A stretch of 64,000 nt of DNA from Podospora pseudoanserina (lineage: Eukaryota; Ascomycota; Sordariomycetes; Sordariales; Podosporaceae): contig NC_085924.1 of assembly GCF_035222485.1 (NCBI RefSeq), positions 4,216,001 to 4,280,000 of the forward strand, in the 5' to 3' direction. Both the position numbers and the translations under genes were made by a program. The notes under the pieces were generated by a model. It did not search any database, had not been told where the DNA came from, and worked only from the letters and a program-made list of their open reading frames with translations. The first letter of the stretch is position 1. Each line of letters starts with the position of its first letter. Positions 31,674-43,653 of the stretch are shown here, piece by piece.

Positions 31674-32313
31674 TGATACCCATTGCTGTTATTGTTGTTC
31701 TGTAATGTTGGTTTATTTGTGGGGGATTTTGAGAGTTGGTGATGACTGATGATGCTTTGGTAGAGAGATGTATCTGCTCGCTGAGGAAGGGGGGTTGTAC
31801 ACATACAGATTATACAGTGAGGCTTTTTGGATATGCTCCAGCTGGGCCGATCGACATAAAACAAACATAATTCTCTTTCGTCACTAACATCTTATTCATC
31901 TCTGATATTGTATACTTCTGGTCCATTCTGATTTCCCATGCCACCTTCCTTGACCATGGGTGTTTGCATCGTGAGTGACCTGATTGGAGCAAATAAGGTA
32001 AACAGAACTCAGGGCCAATAGAAGGTAAGAGGTGAGCAGAGGACCATGCAAGCAAACGACCTTGCCCAGTGTCTTCAGGCATCACCTGGTTTTCGTTCCT
32101 TGCAGACTATAACAGAGAGAGATCCCGATATTGCCAACCAAAACACAAACCCGATCAGTCCCGCCGGTTCATCAGGCATCATCACACCTACCTTACAGGA
32201 TCGTGTTTCTCACAGGAGAGAAACACCACCGCCTCCTCACCAACCAAGATCGACGTAGTCGCCCTTCGCCAATCACATTTACCACACCAACCACCAGTTT
32301 ACAGTCCGCGTCA
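31674..32313. other. Intergenic region; no gene seen
   Basis: About 640 bases between two plus-strand genes. It likely holds the RGS 3' end and the promoter of the next gene. Confidence 0.5.
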
Positions 32314-32805
32314 ATGTCAACAGCGCCACCCCACCGCATCACCCAGCGCACAATTTTGTTCCGGCACATCGTCGTCATCACTGTATTTTCCGTCTTCTTT
32401 CTCGTCTTGGACTCGTTCTGTCTATTCCTTGTCTACCTTACTCACTCCGACTTCTTCGTTACTCCTCTTATTATCTCTGCTTTCGCCGCAACAGCGTACG
32501 ATTTGGTCCTGTTCTTTTGGTCGGGTATATACTTGAACCTCCTCATGCAATACCATCTGGTAGCGTTTAGTGTCAATTTTTGGGATGGAAGGACCGGGTA
32601 TCTTGACTGGAAAATGGGAGTGGGCTACTTTGTGGGAAACTTGATCTGCGATGCGCTGGCGTTGATGGCTCATGCTAGGGTGATGCTGTGTGCGTTTTCG
32701 TGGCACCTAACTGTGGGGAACGACCTTGAACCTTTGAGACGTGATGGCAGAGTGGCTCTTTGGTTGTTTGTACCTATTGTTCCTGCTATTGTGTTATGGG
32801 GATAG
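32314..32805 (+). CDS. Small four-TM membrane protein of unknown function
   Basis: A single exon of 163 codons starting MSTAPPHRITQRTILFRHIV at the ATG at 32314. Longer upstream frame has no good start and is Ser/Pro/Thr-rich leader. Four hydrophobic segments: HIVVITVFSVFFLVLDSFCL, IISAFAATAYDLVLFFW, GYFVGNLICDALALMAHARV and LWLFVPIVPAIVLWG. No catalytic motif is visible. It resembles many small fungal integral membrane proteins (MARVEL-like in size and topology), which is only a topological comparison. It stands alone between the RGS gene and an alpha/beta hydrolase. Confidence 0.6.
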   Translation: MSTAPPHRITQRTILFRHIVVITVFSVFFLVLDSFCLFLVYLTHSDFFVTPLIISAFAATAYDLVLFFWSGIYLNLLMQYHLVAFSVNFWDGRTGYLDWKMGVGYFVGNLICDALALMAHARVMLCAFSWHLTVGNDLEPLRRDGRVALWLFVPIVPAIVLWG

Positions 32806-33563
32806 AACAGTAGTAGTTATGGGATGGATGGTTTGGGACCAGATGCCGGAGAAGAAGCAAGAAGTGAGGGTGGCTACAGAAATTTCGTGCGCCCCTATAT
32901 CGATTGGCCGCAACTACATCATGCATTTACATAGGCCTCGCAGAGACTCGCCCACTGTAAACCAACGCTTGGCTTCTCATCACCACTTCAACTACCACTT
33001 TTAACCACCACTTCCAAACCACCAGACTTGAATATCACGGCTAAGGACTAAATCCTCAGATATACGCCCAGTCACACTGAAAACAACAGGAAGAGCTGGC
33101 TGACGTTGAAAGCGACAGTTTTCCTAGACAAAATGTAGGGTTGCCTGTGCACGAAGACCCCTCGGTCAATTGTTGACTTATTTGCCCAACACGGCTACGG
33201 CCAATTGATCTAGGAGCAGACGCCAATTTTTGTAGCCACCCTTGCAAGAAGCAACAACTGCTGATGGGACGGCTGAAAGCTGGGAGGGTGACCGAGTAGA
33301 GACAAGAAGAGAAGAATTGGGTGACGGTTTGTCTGATCATCAAGCCCTATCAACGACTAAAGTTGATGGTTTGGCCTTGAAATCATCCACCAACTACTTG
33401 ATCAGGCAACGCGGACATCTTGGTGGTGGTGGACTGTGATAGTCTTGCAAAAAGTCTAACCCCGCTTTAATCGCCCTGGATTTATTTATCTACGATCTTC
33501 GATAGGCATCTACTAGGCTCACCTAGTCTGTCTATACCTCTCCAAGTCTACCCCCCCTCCCAC
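32806..33563. other. Convergent intergenic region; no gene seen
   Basis: About 750 bases between convergent genes. Only short frames are present. Confidence 0.5.
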
Positions 33564-34748
33564 TCACGCCCTCCCATCCAACCTCTCGCCCATCTCACAC
33601 CACTCCCCAATCAACTCATTAAACCACTTCGTCCTCTCCATACTCGGCGCATGCCCCATCCCCTCCACCACCAACCCCTTCCCCGGCTTCAGCCACTCCA
33701 TCAACACCTCCCCATGCGGCGAGCTAATCATCCCATCCTCCGTCCCATGCATGACCAAAATCCTCTCCCTCCCCACCTTATCAGCCATCTCCTGCAGTTG
33801 CTTCTCACTCTTGTAATGCCACCCAGCAGCAATCAACTGCAACAAAAACCCCTTCAACCCAAACCGCTCCTTATCCATCCTCTTGTGCATCTCCTGCGCT
33901 ACAAACCTCTGCGCATTACTCTCAAACCTCCCATACTCCTTCAAATCCGTCCCCGCAGGCGGCAAAACTTTCGGATCTTTCCCAGCAACAGGCACCTCCG
34001 CATCATCCGGCAACGGCAGCCACCCATGCGCAAAAATCTGCCTCGCCACCCCAGCCACACTCTCATCCGGACTCTTGGGCATCAACATCCCCAACCTCGA
34101 CTTGATATTCTCCAACCAAGTCAACTCATAATTCTTAATCTCCGTCGCCGTGCAACAGAGCCCCAAACTCGAGATGGTCCCGGGGTATAAACACGCAAAC
34201 TCCTGCGCAATCATCCCCCCGAGCGAAATTCCCACGACATGCAAACACCTCTTCTCCTCTCCCGTCTTCAGAAACCCGACCTCTTCCGACGTGACGAGGT
34301 CATAAACATCCCTCGCCATCTCCCTGCTAGAATACCTCATCAGAGGCTTCCCACTCCCCCCCACCCCCCGGTTGTCAAACACCAGCACCGAGTACCTCTC
34401 CCGATTCAAATGCCCAAAGTGATACGTCTGCCTCTGCCAGCCAGTCAAAAGCCCGCCGAGGCCCATGATGAACTACTCACCTTCCCAGTCAAACATCAAA
34501 GCGAAACCAAAAACAAGCGAAAAGAAAGGGGGACGTACGACTAGCTTGATGGGCCCATCCCCGTGAACCTCCCAGTTGATCCCAAACGGCCCTCCCCTCC
34601 CCTCCGCCACGGGACACAACCCCTTGCGGTCCGGCTCCAGGTTCCAGATGGCTGTCGGAAAGGCCGGGTGGGCGAGCGTCTCGGCCACGGTGGGGATTCC
34701 GAGTTGGGGGTCGAGGGTCCTGTTTGGTAAGGTTAGTGAGATGCCCAT
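33564..34748 (-). CDS. Alpha/beta-hydrolase fold protein
   Basis: Two exons (34539-34748, 33564-34472, intron 66 nt) give 372 aa. The N-terminal exon ends with a beta strand (INWEVHGDGPIKLV). The fold continues with the oxyanion-loop text VFIMGLGGLLTGWQ and the strand YSVLVFDNRGVGGSG. The nucleophile elbow is GISLGG (Ser), the acid sits in MHGTEDGMISSP (Asp) and the base in GMGHAPSME (His), so the whole triad is present. A lid of about 100 residues lies between the elbow and the acid. There is no signal peptide, so it is probably intracellular. Similar fungal proteins are annotated as hydrolases or epoxide-hydrolase-like, but the substrate is unknown. The coding strand is strongly G-rich. Confidence 0.85.
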
Positions 34749-35290
34749 GAGTGAGGAGAATGAGAGGTTTGTGGGCTTGCATTGTGATCGAGACGGGTAG
34801 TCAGATCAAATTTATCCTATGCTATAAATCTGCTAGCTTAGGCACGGTGTTGACAGGATGATAGATTTCTGCCAAATTTATATCCGGTCGGCAGTCTGGT
34901 CGTCTCAACTTTTGTTGTTATCGCCGCCGGAGCGAAGCGTTCCTGAGCCTGAGCCTCGGCGCGAGCGCCACGGCGGCCCCCCTGACCCAAATGACGTAAT
35001 CAGCATGTGAATCCATCAAAATATCCCTGAACTGTCCGCGGTGGAAGGGTTAGGGTGTTGACAGCAAACATTGATATGGTGGTCTATCATTTATACAAAT
35101 CATAGACAATTCTTAGAAGCCGATCCAGATCAATGCTATCACTGATAGCGGTAGTTCACATGGCTCAAAAACAACCGGACAGTCTACTTTTGTATCCAGC
35201 ATGAAAAATGCTCCCTGAACGCCTTTTGCTTTCACGCTACCACCACCAAACACGCATCCCAACAACTCGAAGCTATTACATGGCCCTGAC
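34749..35290. other. Intergenic region; no gene seen
   Basis: About 540 bases between two minus-strand genes. No coding frame is supported. Confidence 0.5.
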
Positions 35291-37064
35291 TCAAAGCATT
35301 ACAAAGCCCACACCGCTAGACGTGTTCTCCTCCAGCAAATTCCTCTTGTTGACACCACCGTGGATAGGGTTGGCCTTGTAGTTGAATAGATAGTAGTGAA
35401 GCTGCCCATCGCCGGGGTGGAACTTTTGCTGCTCCAAGAACAGCGAGTTATCCATCAGCGACAGCGCATTGAACACGTCAAACTTGGCCTTCTTGGCAAG
35501 AATGAGCATATCAGCCATGAGGGCATTAAGACGAGCCTTGAGGGCCGGGCGGTCGTCAGGGCTCTTGAGAGCAACATCCGAGGCGTAGTAGAAGAGGTAG
35601 GCGGCGCGAATGGCAGAGTGCTTCTTGGACCGGATGACCGACGACTCGAGGCAGTAGAAGGAGAAGAAGTCGGTGATTTTGCCGTCGTCGCCCTGGAGAC
35701 ATGTTAGCGCAGAACAGACATAAACGGGGCGAGATGCTAACCTCAACAACATATGACCAAATCACACGCTCACCAGGCGCCTCTTTGTTATGCAACAACC
35801 AATGCGACACCTCTTCCTTGGACCACACTGGAGTCAGATCAAAGCGCTTCAGGTACGCCTCGACGAGAACCTGCACCGCGTTGAGATCCCTGGCTTCCAT
35901 CTCACGGAGCCCACGAGTCGACGTGTTCTCGGGGACCCTGAACCTAATATCTTGCAACTTGGGGGTGCTGTTGGTTGGGCATGGGCTGAAGCCAACCTCA
36001 TACAGCTTCATCCAGTTCAAGGCGCGGTGGTAGTATCGGCAGGTACTAACTGGCCGAGGGAGGACAATACCACCCGTGTAAATGGCCTGCCAGATGCCAT
36101 CAAGGTTGATGCGCCGTGTAATCTCCTTGATGAGCACTGGCGCAAGGCGCTTCCCTCTGAGCTTCTTGTGAATGCAGAGGAAGTTGACCTCGGAGCTTTG
36201 AAGAATCTTGTCCCGTATCCGCATCTGGGTTGGGATGGCAGAAATGAAAGCGCAAAGGGTATCGCCAGTGCGAATCCCAACGTGCCATTCCTTGCGCCAT
36301 CCCGGAGACAGCAAAGACCACCTCAGCAGAGAGCCAGAGTACTTGAACCTAAACATGGCCTCGTCATCCTCCACGTAGTGACCATACAGAAGCTTCTCTA
36401 CCTCTTCCAACTGCCTCTCGTCCGTGAGATCCATCGTGACCCAGCGGAACTGTGGAAGCGCAAGTTCAATGGGTTCGGTTGGAATGTCCTCCACTTTTTG
36501 GACTCTGACGGGACCCTCCTCGATGAGCTTGGGCTCCTCATCGAACTGAGGTACTGGTTGTGTGCTCCAGAACTTGTACGAAGCCATATCCTTGCGGTTC
36601 TTGCCACTCGTTGCCAACCCGGTCATGATATCCTGTAACTTGAGCTTCTTGAAGGCTTCGATGGCTTTGGCCGTGTTGTCCGACGAGCCCGGGGCATCCT
36701 GTGCGCCGAGAAGTTCATTCCGCAAGGCAGGGTTGAGGGTGAGGAATTCAGCGATCTGGTCGTTTGAGAGGCCCGCGATGGCCTTCTTGGGGTCGGCCTC
36801 GACATCGGCGGCGGTCAGCTCTTTGGGAGGGCCTCCGCCGAGGGCTTGAGCAAGAGCTTGTTTGGCCTTTTTCTTCTTGCTCTTCTTCTTCTTCTTTGCG
36901 GGAGCTTCTGTGTTTGCGCCTGCTTGTTGTGTCTCCTCCGCTTCGGACCCCGACTCCCCTTCCGACTCGGCTGTGGTGCCCTTGGCAGAGCTTAGGTTGA
37001 CGAGAGCTTCAGCAGCCTTCTCCTGCTCCTTGGTCGGGTCGACCTCTTTCGATTCGGTCGACAT
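35291..37064 (-). CDS. NMT1: Glycylpeptide N-tetradecanoyltransferase (N-myristoyltransferase)
   Basis: NMT moves myristate from myristoyl-CoA to the N-terminal Gly of target proteins such as ARF GTPases and most G-alpha subunits, in the cytosol and at ribosomes. Two exons (35742-37064, 35291-35692; intron 49 nt) give 574 aa. The N-terminal ~100 residues are acidic, then Lys-rich (AKKKKKSKKKKAKQ), as in the ribosome-targeting part of eukaryotic NMTs. The catalytic GNAT-like core shows YKFWSTQPVPQFDE, MFRFKYSGSLLRW, HVGIRTGDTLCAFISAIP, VNFLCIHKKLRGKRLAPVLI and YYHRALNWMKLYEVGF. The second exon supplies DFFSFYCLESSV and the C-terminus SSGVGFVML, which ends in the catalytically important hydrophobic residue. 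The assignment is certain. It is divergent from the membrane protein gene at 37747. Confidence 0.97.
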
Positions 37065-37746
37065 GTTTGGGCAATATCTGGGACGTGGAAACCAATGTGC
37101 GAAGATTCGAGATGCATGAAAGGTTCAAGTCTCTCCTTTTTGGAACTTCGGCAGCAGAGTTGTGGTGTCGTGTCGGCAACGGAGCTTGGTGTTTCAAGCA
37201 GGTGTGCGGGGCAGCTTCCAGGTTACTTCGACGCGGGCCCCCCTCCAAGCTTTGGGAGTTTGTAATGGTGGGTCTCAACGCCCAGCTCTTTATCGATAAG
37301 TCTTATGCAGTATTGCTCGGTTCACTGTTGTCAACGATATTGCGTCGACCGACACTCATCATCAGTAGGTATCCCGAGATATACCGGCCTCATTTCGCTT
37401 TCTTAGAGCATACTAAATGTCAAGATACAAAATCATCCAGCCTTGTTGAAGTCACGCAAAAAGTATGGATCGAGTGCTCACCTCGGATTGCGGGGCGATG
37501 AGCTTCTGATTGGTTACGCAGCAGATGTTTCAATCCAAACGACAGCGCTCCGCCACTGTTGCCTGTCGCCGCCCAAGTGTGCAGTGCTCAGTTCCCGACC
37601 CCTGCCGTCCTCTCGGTGTTTGTGGTTCAAGGGGCGTTCAGCCGCTTCTCTTTATTCGCAATCTATTCAGCTTTCTTTTTCATGCTCGTCCAACATCATC
37701 TCAATCAAGCACCTACATCTCACGCCAGACGGTAGCAATCGCAAGC
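37065..37746. other. Divergent promoter region between NMT and the membrane protein gene
   Basis: About 680 bases between head-to-head genes. Upstream codons in frame with the gene at 37747 are open but have low-complexity content and are treated as leader. Confidence 0.55.
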
Positions 37747-38964
37747 ATGGGCAAACCAACCCCTCCGGCCTATACACCCGGCGCCGGTAGCAGTGCCGAC
37801 GCCGACCCTGACGCCTTGTCACTCCACACTCCCACCGGTGGTGTTAGCGACCCAGCCTTTCCTCTTGATCTCGATGCTCCCGACCTGGGAACTGATGACC
37901 TCCCACCTCTCTACTCTGACATCGACAATGACGCTGGCAGCGGTGCCCCTCTTTTACCACCTGGAACTCAATTCGGCCAGTCCGCCGACCTGGCACCCAA
38001 GCAGGTTGACCAGAACACTGGAGTCGAGGTCTTTGTCACCTCGGTGTTCGAAGCCGACCCTAAGCTTCTAGAGAAACAGATCAACATCTCTGCTGCAAAG
38101 CCACCGAGGCCATTCGTGAGAATCCATGGTACTCACCGGCAGATGGTGGAGGAGAACGGCAAAAAGACTGAGAAAGCCGTGACCGACTTTGAAGTCTCTG
38201 TCGAACTCACGCCCTATCTCTTCTCTGATGTCGCCACTCAGCTCTCATGGCGTGAGACACGTACGGTTGAGAATAACGAAAAGACCTGTCGAGGCACTGT
38301 CTTCAGAAAAAGAGCTCCTGGATACAAACAAGACATCGAGGTTGGCACAGGCCCCAAACCTACCCTGGCTGAGTGGTGCCACCGTTACTGCGCCAGCCAT
38401 GCCACCGTCAAATGTTTTGTCCTCCGCCGTCGTGTTGTTGGCTTTGACGAGGAGAAACTTCGAAGTCAGCTCGACGCTCTCGTCCGCAGCACCAACTACC
38501 GCGGCAGCGTCTGCATCACCTTCCCGGTCAAGGACGAATATGTATTCATCTACAACGACTGCTGGATCAACAGGTGGCGCCACACGAACTGGATCCGCTG
38601 GATCTTCTATCTCACCTTCCTGTGGATCTTCTCCTGGCCATTCTTATACTTCTTCACCAAGACCTTTGAGGTTGTGACGGCGGATTGGGACTTTTCCAGG
38701 CCGCAGGAAAATGGCAGACTGGCCTATGTCAGCATGTCGGAGGATCATATCTACAACACCTGGGCAAGGGCCATCAGCCGTGCTGTTTTGGGGAAGAGGC
38801 AGGCGTGTCTGGACCACAATGATCTTGTTGCGTCTCACACTGATGGGCCGGATGTTGTGGCTGACGTTATGGACGCGGTCAATGCTCCGAGCTTTGTGAG
38901 ACGAGGTGTCACGGCCATTGCGCATGTCAACCGTCAGCTTGGATGGGGTTCGGACTGGTCGTGA
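37747..38964 (+). CDS. Conserved fungal protein with a central membrane anchor, unknown function
   Basis: A single exon of 406 codons starting MGKPTPPAYTPGAGSSADAD at the ATG at 37747. The N-terminal ~80 residues are Pro/Asp-rich and disordered. A globular part follows (VEVFVTSVFEADPKLLEKQI, then PFVRIHGTHRQM) that includes conserved-looking WCHRYCASHATVKCFVLRR. A Trp-rich segment comes next, ending in one or two membrane helices (WIFYLTFLWIFSWPFLYFFT). The C-terminal domain holds AYVSMSEDHIYNTWARAISR and ends GWGSDWS. I recognise the plan as one common to filamentous ascomycetes but know no function for it. The Met-Gly start could be a substrate for N-myristoylation (next residues Lys, Pro are not ideal). 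It is divergent from NMT1. Confidence 0.75.
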   Translation: MGKPTPPAYTPGAGSSADADPDALSLHTPTGGVSDPAFPLDLDAPDLGTDDLPPLYSDIDNDAGSGAPLLPPGTQFGQSADLAPKQVDQNTGVEVFVTSVFEADPKLLEKQINISAAKPPRPFVRIHGTHRQMVEENGKKTEKAVTDFEVSVELTPYLFSDVATQLSWRETRTVENNEKTCRGTVFRKRAPGYKQDIEVGTGPKPTLAEWCHRYCASHATVKCFVLRRRVVGFDEEKLRSQLDALVRSTNYRGSVCITFPVKDEYVFIYNDCWINRWRHTNWIRWIFYLTFLWIFSWPFLYFFTKTFEVVTADWDFSRPQENGRLAYVSMSEDHIYNTWARAISRAVLGKRQACLDHNDLVASHTDGPDVVADVMDAVNAPSFVRRGVTAIAHVNRQLGWGSDWS

Positions 38965-39648
38965 TGCGGTTCTTCTGTCTTTACCGTTGTTCCTTTTAGC
39001 GATTGGGTTCATTCATACCCCCTAGTTTATCTCGTTCCCCCATAAAATTGAAAACTGTTTCTGGACACCACCAAGACACATTGCCATGGACGAGGACCAT
39101 CCCCTAATTCCCGAGACCGAGCACCGTATGAGGTGTGACATGTTCGACCAACATCTCTCTGCCGAATATGACCGTCCCTTTCAAGACACTCGTAATTCCT
39201 CTTATCTGCTGCATCTGAGCGCGGTGAAAGCGCAGATGCGGAAAAGTTGACCGCATTGAGCAGCACATTTGGCTGGTCTGGTGGTTAGTCGGGGACCCAC
39301 CCGTCCGCATCGGCCGCACCGCCCGCACCGCCCGCAAATGCCCCACTCGCTGCCGTCCGCATGGACCCACACCTCCGCAGCCTCCGGGGTGTGTATCCGC
39401 TCCGGCCGGACGACATTCCGCTGCATTGTGTCTGACGAACCTGTGAGATGGGGGTTGTACTCGGAGATACTGAGACATTCGTGAGCCCGGGAGTTCCCTG
39501 GTATTGAGTGATTGTACGATGGAGCGTTCGTGTATAAAGATGCTGTTGTCTCCTTCATCTCATCTTGTAAATCATCATCACGAGTACAAGTTCCAATAAC
39601 AACTACCACATAACCACTCCAACGCAACCCTACAGAAACCAACACAAA
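38965..39648. other. Intergenic region with a short GC-rich repeat
   Basis: Contains CCGCACCGC-type short repeats at about 39300-39345. The rest shows no coding support. The promoter of the dehydrogenase gene should lie just before 39649. Confidence 0.5.
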
Positions 39649-40666
39649 ATGTCCTCCCCAAAGACTTACCTCATAACCGGCACCACCTCCGGCATCGGCC
39701 TCGCCCTAGTCCAACAGCTCCTCTCCCAATCTCAAAACGTCATCGCCACGGGGAGAAACATCGTCTCCCGTTTCCCCTCCGACCTCGTCACCTCCCACCC
39801 CGACAACCTCAAGTTGTTAGAACTAGACATCGCCTCCCCCCTCCCCCACCTCCAATCCATCGCCGCCCAAGCCTGGGACCTCTTCCCAGGCGGCATCGAC
39901 GTCCTATTCAACAACGCAGGCATGTCAGCCATGAAACCCTTCGAAGAAGCCTCGTACGTCCACCCTTATCCCCTTTCCCGTTTCCCAACCCCCCGCTAAC
40001 CCCAGACATCAGCGAAGAATACATCTCCCAAATCTACACCGTCAACCTCTTCGGCCCCATGCGCCTCACCCAAGCATTTCTACCTCTCTTCCGGAACAAC
40101 CGTAAGGGCGTAACAATAGCCTTCACCTCCTCCTCATCAACCTACACCCCCCTCCCCTTCATGTCCCACTACTCCGCCTCCAAATCCGCCCTCTCCACCA
40201 CAATCACCTCCCTCGCGAAGGAACTCCTCCCCTTCCACATCTCCGTCCTGGCCTTCGAATGCGGTGGCACAGTCACCAACCTTGGCCAACCGCGCCAATC
40301 ATCCCTCTCCCCCTCCCCCTCCCCTCCTCCCTCTTATCACCACCACCACCACCACAAGAAACACCCTACGCCCAAGGAATAACCTCCCTGATAACCATGT
40401 TCACCCGTGATCCGCCAGCTTACATGCCCGGGTCCCCCTCCAAAATGGCAAAAACCATGGTCTCAGTCATCAACAAGATCCAAAAGGGCGAAAAAGTACC
40501 CGTCAGGTTGGTCCTAGGGAGCGATGCCTGGGAGAGCGTGAACCAAAACCTGGACGAGACGCAGCAAGTCCTGCAGGAGTGGAAACACGTCAGCTGGGGG
40601 ACCGATCGGGACGGGGTCAAGGGGGGCGCGGAGGTGGATTACCTTCGTGCTGTTAGTATCTTGTGA
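39649..40666 (+). CDS. Short-chain dehydrogenase/reductase (SDR), frame break in a C/T-rich tract
   Basis: SDR enzymes use NAD(P)H to oxidise or reduce alcohols and ketones. Exon 1 (39649-39953) and exon 2 (from 40013) join in phase. Cofactor motif: LITGTTSGIGLALV; then VLFNNAGMSA (NNAG) and the catalytic set TSSSSTY...YSASKSALSTTI (Ser, Tyr, Lys). After FECGGTVTNLGQ the frame runs into low-complexity Pro/Ser/His text and stops at 40382. The remaining C-terminus (YAQGITSLITMFTRDPPAYM to the end at 40666) is in another frame. No convincing GT-AG intron connects them. The break sits in CCCTCC and (CAC)n tracts near 40310-40365, where indels or sequencing slips are common. Thus either an assembly error or a recently damaged gene. 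The substrate is unknown. Confidence 0.8.
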
Positions 40667-41197
40667 GAGCGATGATGGTTTCGTCGTAAGGGATAGAGGT
40701 GTTTGGTTCTAAGTCGTTGATGAGCAGAATATACAACAAGTCGATCATATAACACACAACAACAACACCACCCTTTCACCCATCTCCATAGAATCTTTCA
40801 TGTTAAATAGGGGCAAATACACACAGCAGTAGTTTATTCGTAACCAAAGAAAAAGTTCAGCCCCACGTCAAAGTCCCAAAACTCCAGCCCATGAATACCT
40901 CAAGTCTCTTGTCGCGCAACACACAAAGAGAGAGAGATCTTGAAACCTAGTAGCAGCCCAGCACCCAACCCCATCACCAAAAATGAGGATACTGAGAATA
41001 AAAAATAGTAATAAAAACAAAGGCAAGAATTTCCGCGCGCGGGCAACACATATTTTTCAGTTTTGCCCAGGTATCCCCACCATCCGCAACGCGCTGTTGT
41101 CCCAAAAAAAAAAGAAAGAAAGAAAGCAAGAGCATAGTTCCACAAGGATGAAGAGTTGATACAAATATTTTCCACCTAGCACCAACCAACCACCAGC
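40667..41197. other. Convergent intergenic region; no gene seen
   Basis: About 530 bases between convergent genes, with an A-rich GAAA microsatellite near 41101-41128. No coding frame supported. Confidence 0.5.
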
Positions 41198-43653
41198 CTA
41201 CTCCCTGCTCGCCTTGCCAGCCACCGTCGCAATAAAGCTTTGGTACTGCGCATCTTCGTCGGCTGCCTCCACACCATTATACACCAACCCCCTCGACCGT
41301 GAGGCCAGCTCCTGCATTTCCACCTTGGGGTGCTTGCCGCTACCCCTAGACCGTGAGCTCAGCTCAGTCATCTCGATCTTGGGCGGGTTGGTAGCCCACA
41401 AAACCTGCGGGGCAGACGGGGTTTGGTGTGCCGGCTTCTTTTCCCTTTCTTCCATCTCAGACTCCTTGTCCTTGGCGGCCCCGTTGGTTATTCCGCCCAT
41501 CTCGGTATCTTCTGTCTCTGTGCCGTCGCGCCTCGGCAGCCGCATGGCCAGCAGGACATACTCTGACCTCGTCATCGTCTCCATTATCCCCTCCATATAG
41601 CGCCGAACCTCTTCCTGAGGAGCCACAACTCGAAAGAGATTCTCGAGGTGGCGGCCGCTGGGGGCCAAGAGCCTCACGGTGAGGGGCTCGTAATAATCTT
41701 GGTCGGGGTCCGCCTGCGGATACTCTGACTTGCTGCCCCGGCGGACTACCAGGAAAGACGCCACGACTTGCTGTCCCGCTCCGGGAGACATTGGTATCTG
41801 TTCCAGAATGCTGAATTTCGGAAACATGTATCGATCACCATTGCCACCAGCAAACTCAAAAAGGACAGCCGAATAATCTGGCTTGGGAGGCGGTGGTGGT
41901 CCTTTGGATCGAAGGGCTTGCTGTGGCTGAGGCGCCGTTTGCGGGACTGGTGTAGAGGAGGCCGAATTGTTGCCACTGCTATTCACTCCGTTGGTGTGCT
42001 TGGCTACTGTAGGTGTCGTTACCGACGCTGGCGTCTTCGGGGGGTGGGCTTCCTTCTCCTTCAACGCCGTCCGCAGCTGATCAATTATCAGCTTCAGGTC
42101 AGTAGCGTCTGAGAACTGGGTCTTGTTCTCCGATACACGTCGGACCATTTCCCTCGTCTTAATGTCATCCAGGGCCTTTTTGACCAAGGCCACAATGAGC
42201 GGATCGCACCCATTCGGTGCTCTCAAATCTGCAGATGTTTGCTTGGCATTAGAGGTCAAGACAATATCCAGGATGGCCTTGACTTCATCCGCAAAGTACT
42301 TCACTGTACGGCCGTCTACCAGTAGCCTTTCAGCTGAAGGCCCAGCGGTGCTACCGCTGCGCTTATTCTCCGCTGTGATGGCATCAATGATGGCCTGGAA
42401 TCGGGCAAGCTCTTGTTTGGCAGCTTCGCCATTGGCGACACGCTTCATTAGATCTCGCAGCTCGGCATCAGTCCCTGCTCTAGAGGCCAGCATCAAGATG
42501 ATCGGATCTGTTCCCGGCGCCGGTTTTCCTTGCGCAGGTGTCCCTGGGGCCGCCGGAGCACCATTCATCGGAGGTTTAGCCAGCGCGGGGCTTTGCCCGG
42601 CAGGGAAAGCCGCAGCGCCTGCGCCCGCCACCATGGTGGGATTGGGCGAAGGTGGAAGTCGTGGCGGCTGGGTGCCAAACGGCGCCGTGATATGTGGCCT
42701 CGCTGGTGGTTGCGGGGTGACTGTTCCTGGAGACAGGACTGATTCCATGCCTCGTGGAGAGGCAACTGGTCTAGGCAGAGCTGCAGGTATGGTGGGCGTC
42801 ATGCGCGATACTTCTGGAGCCGGCGGTTGGTTGGGAGTTGGCGGCTGACCCGGTCCTTGCGAATTTACCCCAGCTGGCTGCGCCGCCGGAAGAGTGGGAG
42901 TCTGGGTCGGTGTCTGGGTTTGCGGTCGCGCCTGACTTGGTGCTTTCGTCTGTGTCTGAGCTTGACTTGGAGGTTGAGTCGCTGGCGCGGGAGCAGAAGA
43001 CGGCGGCTCGGCAGATTGTGTCACTTTTGGGGTAGCCGGTGGGGGCATGACCCCATTCGGGGGACCATATTGCAGAACTGGTCGCTGGGTGATCGGTGGA
43101 GGCGGAGGCGGTTTCGGGTCCTTGACAGCATACATGGTTGCCTCGAAACTGTGCGGCTCCACGATAATGGTCACATTTCCCAGCTTCACCATGCTGTCCT
43201 TTGGCGGGTTGTTCGGTTCCTCAATGATTTGTCCCTTCTTCTTGACCGGTTTGGACCAATACTTTGGGAATATGGCTTCCGACATCCATTGCTGCCGTGA
43301 TCGTGCGAGAGACTCGGAAAGGACACCACTGGAAAGAATATGTCAGCATTTCGCCCTGCCACAGCATGACAAGCCAAGGGAGCGCACCTCTCTGTGACCG
43401 ACTGATAATCCTTATTTGAGAGATCGTTTGGTTGTGGCGAGTCGACGGTTGGCAGGGGCTTGCCAGCACTGATCGATTTCGGTAACGGCGTTGGAACCTC
43501 TTCAACCGGGGCGGGTTCTGGTTCTGGAGCCGGGGCAGGTGTCGGCGTCGCAGATTTGGAGACGGACTTTGGTGTCGAATCGGTATGCCTCCGTTTGGCA
43601 GCCTGCTCAACCCGGGCGGCAGCGCGTGCTGGAAGCTTCCTCTTCTTCTCCAT
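41198..43653 (-). CDS. SWC3: SWR1 chromatin-remodelling complex subunit Swc3
   Basis: Swc3 belongs to SWR1, the nuclear complex that puts histone variant H2A.Z into nucleosomes. Two exons (43388-43653, 41198-43328; intron 59 nt) give 798 aa. It starts MEKKRKLPARAAARVEQAAK, a basic nuclear-type sequence. The conserved Swc3 region spans the splice junction: ESGVLSESLARSRQQWMSEA, then FPKYWSKPVKKKG. Next comes a long Pro/Gln/Thr/Ala-rich linker, then helical segments (DPIILMLASRAGTDAELRDL and similar repeats near DPLIVALVKKALDDIKTREM). YSAVLFEFAGGNGDRYMFPK follows, then the C-terminal acidic tail. The two helical repeats share a 'DPL/IxxLA-x-x-A' start. The first-exon junction motif is the main basis for the name; the rest is poorly conserved. 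It is divergent from the ABHD12-like gene. Confidence 0.78.

Noticed and set aside
42123-42848. 241-codon frame antisense to SWC3
   Set aside because: Shadow of a Pro/Ala/Thr-rich coding region; no domain and no independent start context.
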